Of a stretch of 12,186 nucleotides of DNA, positions 1 through 6,001 are shown piece after piece. The number at the start of each line of letters is the position of its first letter. Within the stretch, counting starts at the first letter, position 1. The translations under genes and the position numbers were made by a program. Source of the stretch: an uncultured Prevotella sp. (GTDB lineage: Bacteria > Bacteroidota > Bacteroidia > Bacteroidales > Bacteroidaceae). The stretch lies in the NCBI GenBank assembly GCA_938018155.1, contig CALIIG010000272.1:1-12186 (forward strand). Direction: 5' to 3'. The notes under the pieces were generated by a model. The model was not told where the DNA came from and made no database searches. It saw nothing but the letters and a program-made list of their open reading frames with translations.

Positions 1-652
1 AGTAGTTCATCATTGAGAACATACCTTTCTTCATTTCACCACCATACCATGTGTTGATGATAACCTGCTCCTTGGATGTTACGTTGAACATTACGCAGGT
101 TTCAGAGTGCAGCCCCAATTCTTTCCAGTTTGCAACCTTTGCCTTTGATGCGTTGTAAACAATGAAATCAGGCTCCTGATCGAAGTCTGCTTCATCCTTT
201 GGACGGATGAACATGTTCGTAACGAAGTGAGCCTGCCATGCAACCTCAACGATGAAACGAATCTTCATGCGGGTGTCTTTGTGTGTACCGCAGAAGCCGT
301 CAACAACGAAAAGACGCTTGTTTGAAAGCTCTTTTTTGGCAATATCCTTAACGGCAGCCCATGCCTCCTTGGTTGCACGGTGGTTGTCGTTGTGGTATTC
401 TTCAGAATCCCACCATACGGTGTTGTGAGAGTTTTCGTCGTCAACAATGAACTTATCCTTGGGTGAACGACCTGTGTAGATACCTGTCTTTACATTGATT
501 GCGCCAAGTTCGGTCTCCTGACCTACCTCGAAACCCTCAAGACCTGCCTTTGTCTCCTCATTAAACAATACTTCATACGAAGGATTGTAAAGTACTTCCT
601 TTGTACCTGTAATGCCGTACTTTTCGAGTACGCTCTTATCAAACTTTGCCAT
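1..652 (-). CDS. pckA: Phosphoenolpyruvate carboxykinase (ATP), N-terminal 217 residues, cut by window edge
   Basis: The enzyme interconverts oxaloacetate plus ATP with PEP, CO2 and ADP in the cytosol. In fermentative Bacteroidota it usually runs in the CO2-fixing, ATP-forming direction toward succinate (family knowledge). The 217 visible residues start [13 protein letters not shown]. They contain [13 protein letters not shown] (residues 57-68), whose Arg contacts the substrate in the ATP-type family, and [16 protein letters not shown] near residues 202-217, which carries the conserved Tyr and the metal-binding Lys. The P-loop and the rest of the enzyme (about 535-540 residues in the family) lie beyond the left edge. 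The start at 652 is the only ATG giving the family N-terminus. It is preceded by an A-rich leader without a Shine-Dalgarno, and a good Bacteroidota promoter lies at 715-746. The gene is divergent from upp. No frameshift is seen in the visible part. Confidence 0.97.
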   Translation of the reverse strand, partial: MAKFDKSVLEKYGITGTKEVLYNPSYEVLFNEETKAGLEGFEVGQETELGAINVKTGIYTGRSPKDKFIVDDENSHNTVWWDSEEYHNDNHRATKEAWAAVKDIAKKELSNKRLFVVDGFCGTHKDTRMKIRFIVEVAWQAHFVTNMFIRPKDEADFDQEPDFIVYNASKAKVANWKELGLHSETCVMFNVTSKEQVIINTWYGGEMKKGMFSMMNY

Positions 653-714
653 TTCGTTAAATGTATTTAGTTGAAAATTGATTTTTTCCTTTTGCGTTCC
701 TTTTTAGGACGGAA

Positions 715-746
715 CAAAGTTAATATAATTATCAGCTTCAAACAAA
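715..746 (-). promoter_or_regulatory. Bacteroidota-type promoter of pckA
   Basis: On the minus strand, a -33 box TTTG (743-746) is followed after exactly 20 bp by the -7 box TAACTTTG (715-722), which matches TAnnTTTG. Transcription would start near 708, leaving a leader of about 55 nt before the ATG at 652. Both boxes and the spacing fit the primary sigma factor consensus of this phylum. Confidence 0.75.
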
Positions 747-835
747 AAATAGCAGCGAAAAAGTATCAAAGTATTTATGAGCATGGTTAAAGATATTAAA
801 AAAGCTACGGGCGCGTGTTTGTTTGTAAATCAGAC

Positions 836-867
836 TTTGCAAAACTTCCGGGAATTTCTTAATTTTG
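836..867 (+). promoter_or_regulatory. Bacteroidota-type promoter of upp
   Basis: The -33 box TTTG (836-839), a 20 bp spacer and the -7 box TAATTTTG (860-867) match the consensus in full. Transcription should begin near 873-875. The in-frame ATG at 865 lies inside the -7 box, so it cannot be the start of translation from this promoter. This supports the ATG at 925. Confidence 0.75.
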
Positions 868-879
868 TCAGGATTTAAC

Positions 880-898
880 CGGACGGCTTTCCCGTCCG
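880..898 (+). other. Hairpin at the 5' end of the upp leader
   Basis: A perfect 7 bp stem, CGGACGG (880-886) pairing with CCGTCCG (892-898), closes a 5 nt loop. It lies about 6 nt after the predicted transcription start and 26 nt before the upp ATG. No U-tract follows, so it is not an intrinsic terminator. A role in mRNA stability or control of translation is inference only. Confidence 0.5.
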
Positions 899-924
899 TG
901 CACCCGAAACACCTGAAAATAAGA

Positions 925-1584
925 ATGGAAATCATTAATTTCTCGGAGCAAAACTCCATCATTAACCAGTATCTGGCCGAAATCCGCGACAAGGACTATC
1001 AGAAAAACCGCCTGCTTTTTCGCAACAATGTGATGCGTATCGGTGAGTTTGAGGCTTTCGAAATCTCCAAAACACTCAATTATGAATCGCGCTCGGTGGT
1101 GACACCTCTGGGCACGGCGCAGGTTAACGTGCCCACTGACAAGATAGTTCTCGCTACCATTTTCCGCGCAGGACTGCCTTTTCATAACGGTTTCCTCAAT
1201 ATTTTCGACCATGCAGGCAATGCCTTTGTCAGCGCATATCGCGAATATAAGGACGCAGCCCATCACGAAGTAGGCATACATGTGGAATACCTTGCGACGC
1301 CCGATATCAACGGCAAGACGCTTATCATTGCCGATCCCATGCTTGCAACCGGCGGCTCCATGGAGTTAGGCTACAAGGCTATCCTCTCAAAGGGAACGCC
1401 CCGACATGTGCATGTAGCCTGCATGATTGCGGCACCCGAAGGCATTGCGCACATCAGGAAGACGTTTCCCGACAGTAAAACTACCATCTGGTGCGCGGCA
1501 ATTGACGAGAAACTCAATGAACACCAGTATATTGTACCGGGTTTCGGCGATGCCGGCGATCTGTGCTATGGCGAGAAAATATAA
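925..1584 (+). CDS. upp: Uracil phosphoribosyltransferase
   Basis: The enzyme salvages uracil by joining it to PRPP, giving UMP and pyrophosphate in the cytosol. The 219-residue product is close to the usual 208-220 residues. The PRPP-binding loop is intact as ADPMLATGGSM (residues 136-146), with the acidic pair replaced by Ala-Asp. The uracil-binding C-terminus is recognisable as YIVPGFGDAGD (202-212). FRAGLPFHNGF (80-90) corresponds to the family's RAGL segment. A longer reading from an ATG at 865 would add 20 residues (SGFNRTAFPSVHP...) that are unlike the family, and that ATG lies within the promoter -7 box, so 925 is chosen. The gene stands alone: it has its own promoter and leader hairpin, and a strong hairpin terminator about 70 nt downstream, where it converges on an acyltransferase gene. 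Confidence 0.95.
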   Translation: MEIINFSEQNSIINQYLAEIRDKDYQKNRLLFRNNVMRIGEFEAFEISKTLNYESRSVVTPLGTAQVNVPTDKIVLATIFRAGLPFHNGFLNIFDHAGNAFVSAYREYKDAAHHEVGIHVEYLATPDINGKTLIIADPMLATGGSMELGYKAILSKGTPRHVHVACMIAAPEGIAHIRKTFPDSKTTIWCAAIDEKLNEHQYIVPGFGDAGDLCYGEKI

Positions 1585-1652
1585 AGAAAGAGGTATAAAA
1601 CATCATGTTAAGCGCGGGTAAATTCAACGGAATTTGCCGCAAATACAGCTTG

Positions 1653-1684
1653 AAAAGGCAGAAGGCTATTGCTTTCTGCCTTTT
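1653..1684 (+). terminator. Bidirectional intrinsic terminator between upp and the acyltransferase
   Basis: A 14 bp stem with one G-T pair (1653-1666 with 1671-1684) closes a TATT loop. The outer 11 pairs are perfect: AAAAGGCAGAA with TTCTGCCTTTT. Because the stem ends in A4/T4, both strands get a T-rich 3' arm; the plus-strand tail continues as TTTTCGTTCTTTG. It can end upp on the plus strand and act as a second stop for the acyltransferase on the minus strand. Confidence 0.85.
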
Positions 1685-1704
1685 CGTTCTTTGCCTGTAA
1701 ATAT

Positions 1705-1730
1705 AACGCCTGTATCATCAACACGGCGTT
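1705..1730 (-). terminator. Possible terminator just after the acyltransferase gene
   Basis: A 6 bp stem AACGCC/GGCGTT (1705-1710 with 1725-1730) has a 14 nt loop. On the minus strand it begins 10 nt after the acyltransferase stop and is followed by ATATTTAC. The large loop and weak T-tract make it a poor terminator alone. It sits in series with the stronger hairpin at 1653-1684. Confidence 0.35.
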
Positions 1731-1739
1731 GTCGAGGGC

Positions 1740-2756
1740 TTATTTCCCCGCCAGCGGAAGCCTTTGTATGATTCGTCCGGCTATGAACGATATAGGAACA
1801 GATACGGAATAGCTGATGATAATCAGCACAACGTATATGACTAACGGGTATTTGAAACCGTAAATAAAGTTGTGAAACAGATAGTAACAGAAGAAAGAGT
1901 GGGTCATCCACATCAGCATCGACTGCTTTCCCATGGCCAGGAGGAAACGCTTTACGATGCCCTTAATATTTATGTGCAGAAGCAGGAAGACGTAAGCAAA
2001 CTCAAAAAGGTAGGCGGTTGCGGCACTTGAGACAAGACAATTCAGCGTAACGAGCACTGCCAGAATCGCAAAGATTACGGCCTGATGGCTGTTGAGATAT
2101 GCAATTCTTCCACGCCCACGCTCCGTCTGACGGTGAAACACGGCACCAATGACAAAGAAAAACAGCACGTCAAAATAAGTCAGCACATAGCTGTACCATG
2201 CTGTATATGCCCGTGCAGGTGCAATATATCGGGATATAACGTAGATGCTTGCCATGTATAACACCCATGAGACAGCGATGCTTCTGGCGCATCCCAGCCT
2301 GTCTATGCCCTTAAAAATCCACAATGCGGTAAGCGACAGCAGCATATAAGGGAACAGAAACCACGTTTCTGAGTTGTAATTGCTGTGAATACTCATAAAG
2401 TTTAGCACGGCGTCGGTTGGGGAACCCGGGTAAATTTCCGGTTTTACGTAGCAGCCTATGCTGACGAATATCAACAGAATGAGCCAGTAATGAATATACA
2501 GTTTCAGAAGCCTTTCCGACTGTCCTTTCAACGAGAGCCGTCCGTGCGTGTAGGTATAGCTCAGCCCGTACCCGCTCAGCATCAGGAAAATACCTACCGG
2601 ACTGCAGGCTCTGCTGATGATATGGACAAGTGGTGTTTGCCCAATGTATATAAGTGGCGTACAGGAATCGGCAACGTTTGCACTGTTGAACAGATGCAGA
2701 AACAGCATCATCAGAATGGCCACACCTTTAATTATGGTCGTTTGTTCTTTTGTCAT
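1740..2756 (-). CDS. Integral membrane acyltransferase, acyltransferase-3 family
   Basis: This is a 338-residue polytopic membrane protein of the acyltransferase-3 (OafA/NodX-like) family, which moves acyl groups, often acetyl, onto cell-surface sugars (family knowledge). It opens MTKEQTTIIKGVAILMMLFLHLF, which holds the family's Lys/Arg-X10-His signature (Lys10, His21) at the first membrane helix. About ten hydrophobic segments follow, including FLMLSGYGLSYTY and the C-terminal LVIYVVLIIISYSVSVPISFI. The substrate cannot be told from sequence. An in-frame ATG at 2822 would add 22 polar residues unlike the family and overlaps a -7-like box at 2820-2827, so 2756 is preferred. No glycan biosynthesis genes adjoin it, so it appears to be a stand-alone modifier. 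It reads minus, downstream of a secreted-protein gene but across a 384 bp gap, and converges on upp. Confidence 0.85.
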   Translation of the reverse strand: MTKEQTTIIKGVAILMMLFLHLFNSANVADSCTPLIYIGQTPLVHIISRACSPVGIFLMLSGYGLSYTYTHGRLSLKGQSERLLKLYIHYWLILLIFVSIGCYVKPEIYPGSPTDAVLNFMSIHSNYNSETWFLFPYMLLSLTALWIFKGIDRLGCARSIAVSWVLYMASIYVISRYIAPARAYTAWYSYVLTYFDVLFFFVIGAVFHRQTERGRGRIAYLNSHQAVIFAILAVLVTLNCLVSSAATAYLFEFAYVFLLLHINIKGIVKRFLLAMGKQSMLMWMTHSFFCYYLFHNFIYGFKYPLVIYVVLIIISYSVSVPISFIAGRIIQRLPLAGK

Positions 2757-2819
2757 TGCATATAAAATATGAGGTGTATCAATTGAATACAGCCTGCATG
2801 GCAGAGGTGTTATCTTATG

Positions 2820-2827
2820 CAAAGATA
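2820..2827 (-). promoter_or_regulatory. Candidate -7 box upstream of the acyltransferase
   Basis: TATCTTTG on the minus strand matches TAnnTTTG and would give a leader of about 55-60 nt to the ATG at 2756. No TTTG is found at the -33 distance, so this is only half a promoter match. Confidence 0.4.
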
Positions 2828-2976
2828 CTATTTTCTTTCATTTATATCTTGCTTTTCTGTCTTTTATTTATTCCTTGTTATGCTTGCTTACCGGAGTTTA
2901 CGTTGCTATCCTCCCGCAAATATTGTATGATGTTTCAATTGTTTGACCGAAAAAGTATTCTTATTATTTCGATTCT

Positions 2977-3052
2977 GTCAGCAGCGCGTATGACGGCCGC
3001 CATACACATTGTTCGACGGTCGTCGTACGCGCTGCTGACGGCCGTCGAACAA
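2977..3052. repeat. GC-rich inverted repeat element (REP/BIME-like), copy A
   Basis: In an AT-rich gap lies a 76 bp GC-rich block made of two head-to-head copies of a 25 bp unit beginning GTCAGCAGCGCGTA and ending GACGGCCGTC. One copy reads plus (2977-3001, 23/25 matches to the intact unit at 12141-12165). The other reads minus (3015-3039, 24/25). The first 14 bases are perfectly inverted (2977-2990 with 3026-3039). A second perfect inverted pair, TTGTTCGACGG with CCGTCGAACAA (3009-3019 with 3042-3052), frames the right half. The RNA could fold strongly on either strand. It lies about 90 bp past the stop of the secreted-protein gene and 150 bp before the acyltransferase -7 box. No ORF, transposase or target duplication is apparent. 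Confidence 0.8.
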
Positions 3053-3140
3053 TCACAGATATGCCATAAAGCTATCATCAACACAAAAGAAAGTTATGGC
3101 TGTTCTTTCGTCATGCGCTTTGTTTTTAAACGTAATCAGG

Positions 3141-3782
3141 TTATTTCAGGCCGAAATGGTCAATCAGTTCCCTGCCCCATCGGGGTTGCAGGCCCGTTTT
3201 ATGTTCCCGGGCTAAAAGCTGTCTGATGGTGTCCAAATCCTTTGGGCCGTTCATGCCTGGCTTTCCGGTTGCTTTGCTCATGTTCTCAAAGAAGATGTAA
3301 AGAAGCAGGCGTGGTCGGGGGTTGGCGGGATTGGCACCGATTGCCGACTTGTAACTGGCGATGGCATCCATGTAATATTTCTGCCCGTTCACAGCGGGAT
3401 TCTGCACGATGAGTGCTGAATAATAAAATCCGTTTAGCGTCAATACTTCCGACTGGTCGGCGGCAGGCTTCGTCCGTAATGCCTCAATGCCGGTTTTTGC
3501 AGCCTCAAGAAACGAGGACGAATGGCTGTCATTCGGGAACCGTACGGCGTATTGCAGAGCGGATAAAGCCTGATAATAGGTGGGGAGCCAGGCGTCGGGA
3601 TGTTGCGACGCTATGCGCTTCAGCTCGTCCATACCCTTGGAGACCGACGCCGCATCATCAGAATTGATGTTACGTAACGTAGTTTCAAGCTGCGCATCAA
3701 ACTGGTGTGGGTTCTGCGCGTTTACGTTTGTTGCACACACGAAGGCAACGATTACGACGAGTTTTGAAATTAAAGTTTTCAT
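3141..3782 (-). CDS. Secreted/periplasmic TPR-like protein of unknown function
   Basis: The product is a 213-residue exported protein. Residues 1-22 are a classical signal peptide: Lys at 2 and 7, a hydrophobic core LVVIVAFVCAT, and likely cleavage after Ala22 (VNA|Q). There is no lipobox cysteine at the cleavage point, so it is probably soluble in the periplasm. The mature part is helical and fits tetratricopeptide-like packing. Helix pairs include SVSKGMDELKRIASQHPDAW, YYQALSALQYAV and YYMDAIASYKSAIGANPANP, the last ending in the Asn-Pro-x-x-Pro-Arg-Pro turn common in Bacteroidota TPR-like hypotheticals. No catalytic motif is seen. It could be a scaffold or a protein-binding factor. It has its own promoter at 3823-3854, so it is probably transcribed separately from the upstream LytTR gene. 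No close named family can be given. Confidence 0.75.
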   Translation of the reverse strand: MKTLISKLVVIVAFVCATNVNAQNPHQFDAQLETTLRNINSDDAASVSKGMDELKRIASQHPDAWLPTYYQALSALQYAVRFPNDSHSSSFLEAAKTGIEALRTKPAADQSEVLTLNGFYYSALIVQNPAVNGQKYYMDAIASYKSAIGANPANPRPRLLLYIFFENMSKATGKPGMNGPKDLDTIRQLLAREHKTGLQPRWGRELIDHFGLK

Positions 3783-3822
3783 ACTTTTTGAATTTTAAAA
3801 ATGAAACAATTGTGGTTTGCTG

Positions 3823-3854
3823 CAAAAGTATGAAAGCTTTTTATTGCCTCCAAA
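3823..3854 (-). promoter_or_regulatory. Bacteroidota-type promoter of the secreted TPR-like gene
   Basis: On the minus strand, TTTG (3851-3854), a 20 bp spacer and TACTTTTG (3823-3830) match the consensus in full. Transcription would start near 3816, giving a leader of about 33 nt to the ATG at 3782. Upstream, GATAG/CTATC (3882-3886 with 3891-3895, CAAA loop) is a small inverted repeat that could be an operator; this is speculative. Confidence 0.7.
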
Positions 3855-4016
3855 AACGGGGGACAGACGGCAAGAAAGCGGGATAGCAAACTATCGACGC
3901 TGATGAAATGCTATATTTTGGGACGAATAGATGGGCAAAATTAATGGCTTAATGCACACAATAGATTATACGATATAGAGCAATTCCACGTGTAAATATG
4001 TTATTAGCTATGCCTT

Positions 4017-4038
4017 AAAAGCTGCACAGCATACTTTT
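4017..4038 (-). terminator. Weak terminator-like hairpin after the LytTR gene
   Basis: An imperfect stem, AAAAG-c-TGC against GCA-ta-CTTTT, lies 33 nt past the LytTR stop. Its minus-strand 3' arm ends in TTTT. The asymmetric internal loop makes it doubtful. Confidence 0.3.
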
Positions 4039-4070
4039 CAGACACAAATTCTTCACTTTCCATTGGTTTC

Positions 4071-4904
4071 TTATCCTACAAAAGCACGTAGCTTAGGAAC
4101 AAATGTACGTGAAACAGGAATGGTTTCTTTACAACTTAAAATACCAAGCTGATAGCCGTTTGAATTGCCTCTGGCCGAGGTTATGTTGTTTACATTGACC
4201 AGAAACGAGCGGTGGCATTGGAAAATGTTATCGTAAGGCAGCTCGGTTTTTAAGGCAGCCAGTGTGGATCTAAGCTCGGTTTGGGTTACTTCACCTTCTT
4301 TTATATAGCACACGCAAACGTTGTTCTTACGTGCTTCAATATAAAGCAGGTCGTTGATAGGCAGCGAAAGGTCGGCCCCTCTGAGGTTCTGGTTGTGCAA
4401 GGTTATATTAATTCCCTCCTGCTCTACGGTGGTTTTCCTGATCATTTCTTCCAGTCTGTTACTCAACATCTTATTATAATTAATTAAGGTACAGACGCCG
4501 GTAATGAGAATCCAGACAAGAAAAGTCCAATAAAAGAATATGTAAAACAGATGCCATGTAAGTGGTATCTGGAAGAAGAAAGCGGCATAAACGGTCATCG
4601 AAACAGCCATCGCAAGCTCAATTGCAACCGAATACAGAAGCACATAACCATTGGTTATTGCGATTTTCTTTTGCAAATGGCGGTTAAAAAATATAGCTGC
4701 ACAAATTCGTTGAACGGCGATAGCCAATATACAAAAGCCAATGCACATCAGAAAGATATTGCCTTGATACTGGCTGATTCCGAAAGGCTGAAGGAGAAAA
4801 AGAAGCAAAAAGATACCGCTTCCCAACGCTAAACTGACGCGCCAGGAAGCGGTATTCGACTGTAAATCGTATTTGCTGCGGAGGAAAGAAGACAGTCTGC
4901 TCAT
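4071..4904 (-). CDS. Membrane-anchored LytTR-family transcriptional regulator
   Basis: The protein has 277 residues. The N-terminal half has four hydrophobic segments (about 24-44, 48-73, 84-111 and 116-142), then a short linker (about 145-165) and a C-terminal LytTR DNA-binding domain (about 168-275). The domain shows LLYIEARKNNVCVCY (187-200), FQCHRSFLVNVNNI (228-241) and IPVSRTFVPKLR (262-273), all hallmarks of LytTR, which binds direct repeats through a beta-strand fold. There is no receiver domain and no phosphoacceptor aspartate, so it is not a classical response regulator. Instead the membrane part probably senses a signal or holds the regulator at the membrane (inference). The gene follows korB by 66 bp on the same strand. 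I find no Bacteroidota promoter in that gap, so it may be read through from korAB. Its targets are unknown. Confidence 0.88.
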   Translation of the reverse strand: MSRLSSFLRSKYDLQSNTASWRVSLALGSGIFLLLFLLQPFGISQYQGNIFLMCIGFCILAIAVQRICAAIFFNRHLQKKIAITNGYVLLYSVAIELAMAVSMTVYAAFFFQIPLTWHLFYIFFYWTFLVWILITGVCTLINYNKMLSNRLEEMIRKTTVEQEGINITLHNQNLRGADLSLPINDLLYIEARKNNVCVCYIKEGEVTQTELRSTLAALKTELPYDNIFQCHRSFLVNVNNITSARGNSNGYQLGILSCKETIPVSRTFVPKLRAFVG

Positions 4905-4970
4905 GATTGTTTAAACGGTTAGTTGTAAGAAGTATTATCCTTACCTCCTTATTTTATTATTATCCCGGTC

Positions 4971-5978
4971 TTATTCGATTACCTCCCATATATCGTTTGT
5001 TTCCAGCATCTCGGTGAAGTTGTGGTACGGTTTCTGTGCCTTTACTTCTTCAATTTGCCGGTTTACTGCCGCATCGTAGGTGGGAGCCTGCACATCTCGT
5101 ATGACGCCAAGGGCCACGGGGAATCCGTTTTCGTTGCTCATCATGGCGAGTTTCAGTTGCAGAGTGTTGTCGGGATTGTGGCTGTCGTGTATCAAAACGT
5201 CTTCCAGGGTATAGCCGTCCTTGCCTATTTCGACGACCTTCAGCCCGAAACCCTCCTGCACTAAGCCGTATTGGCTGTTCTCTCCAAAGACAAGAGGTTT
5301 GCCGTCTTCAACGTAAATGGTGTTCTTTTTGCGGCCCTCGCGGGTATAAACAGCGTCGTATGCTCCGTTGTTGAAGATGACGCAGTTCTGCAAAATTTCG
5401 CAAACCGCCGCACCTTTATGATGGTATGCAGCCTTCAGAATTTCGACAGTGCGCGATGAATCCGTCGCAACCGAACGGGCAAAAAAGTTGCCGCGCGCAC
5501 CGAAACAAAGCTCGGCAGGACGGAATGGGTCCTCAACGGTTCCGTAAGGACTCGATTTTGAGACGAAGCCTCTGGGAGAAGTAGGCGAGTATTGGCCTTT
5601 CGTTAATCCGTAAATACGATTGTTCAGCAGAATCATATTCAGGTCAATGTTGCGCCTCATGGCATGAATGAAGTGGTTTCCGCCTATGGCGAGGCCGTCT
5701 CCGTCGCCTGAAACCTGCCAGATTGTGAGCCTGGGGTTCACTACTTTCGCCCCCGTCGCGATGGCTGCAGCGCGTCCATGGATGGTCTGCATGGCGTAAG
5801 TGTTGACATAGTAGGGCAGACGGCTTGAACATCCAATGCCTGATATCACGGCCGTTTCGTAGGGAGGCACGCCCAATTCGGCCATTGCCTTCTGTAAACT
5901 GGCCAAAAAAGAGTGGTCGCCGCAACCGGGACACCAGCGCGGTTGTCCCTTTTTATAATCGTTTGCAGTATATTCCAT
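4971..5978 (-). CDS. korB: 2-oxoacid:ferredoxin oxidoreductase, beta subunit (2-oxoglutarate synthase type)
   Basis: This is the beta subunit, 335 residues, carrying thiamine diphosphate and one [4Fe-4S] cluster. With the alpha chain it interconverts a 2-oxoacid plus CoA with acyl-CoA, CO2 and reduced ferredoxin in the cytosol. The four cluster cysteines are all present: WCPGCGD (Cys16, Cys19), GIGCSSR (Cys50) and CEILQNC (Cys199). The thiamine diphosphate/Mg2+ motif is GDGDGLAIGGNHFIHA (91-106), closing at NNRIYGLTKGQYSPTSP (119-135). The TKGQxSPT segment is typical of the 2-oxoglutarate-preferring group, but substrate assignment by eye is not firm and a broader 2-oxoacid range is possible. 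The gene lies 23 bp after korA on the same strand and is surely co-transcribed. Length and start match the family. No separate ferredoxin-like delta subunit is adjacent. Confidence 0.95.
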   Translation of the reverse strand: MEYTANDYKKGQPRWCPGCGDHSFLASLQKAMAELGVPPYETAVISGIGCSSRLPYYVNTYAMQTIHGRAAAIATGAKVVNPRLTIWQVSGDGDGLAIGGNHFIHAMRRNIDLNMILLNNRIYGLTKGQYSPTSPRGFVSKSSPYGTVEDPFRPAELCFGARGNFFARSVATDSSRTVEILKAAYHHKGAAVCEILQNCVIFNNGAYDAVYTREGRKKNTIYVEDGKPLVFGENSQYGLVQEGFGLKVVEIGKDGYTLEDVLIHDSHNPDNTLQLKLAMMSNENGFPVALGVIRDVQAPTYDAAVNRQIEEVKAQKPYHNFTEMLETNDIWEVIE

Positions 5979-6001
5979 TGTTGTTATTGTTTAGGATTCG
6001 G

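Larger units (their letters stand above)
2757..3140. other. Intergenic region, 384 bp, no gene
   Basis: This is AT-rich sequence between two minus-strand genes. It holds the candidate -7 box at 2820-2827, the repeat element at 2977-3052, and a loose inverted pair GCCATAA/TTATGGC (3063-3069 with 3094-3100, 24 nt loop) about 40 nt after the upstream gene's stop. A plus-strand reading frame through it (2750-3226) runs over the repeat and into the antisense of the next gene and has no protein-like features. Confidence 0.6.

Noticed and set aside
865..924. Longer upp reading frame starting at the ATG at 865
   Set aside because: The ATG lies inside the -7 box of the upp promoter, and the extra 20 residues are unlike the family and include the leader hairpin sequence.
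2977..3052. Insertion sequence end or transposon remnant
   Set aside because: No transposase fragment, no flanking target duplication and no typical terminal structure were found. The inverted pair is explained by two opposed copies of the dispersed repeat unit.
2750..3226. 158-codon plus-strand ORF over the intergenic gap
   Set aside because: It crosses the palindromic repeat and the antisense of the secreted-protein gene. Its start lies in the acyltransferase 5' end, and no domain or promoter is seen. It is better explained as chance in an AT-rich gap.
4941..4950. Perfect Shine-Dalgarno-like AAGGAGGTAA on the minus strand between korB and the LytTR gene
   Set aside because: It is about 40 nt from the LytTR ATG, with no start codon at normal spacing. 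Bacteroidota rarely use Shine-Dalgarno pairing, and other starts in this window lack it. Most likely chance.
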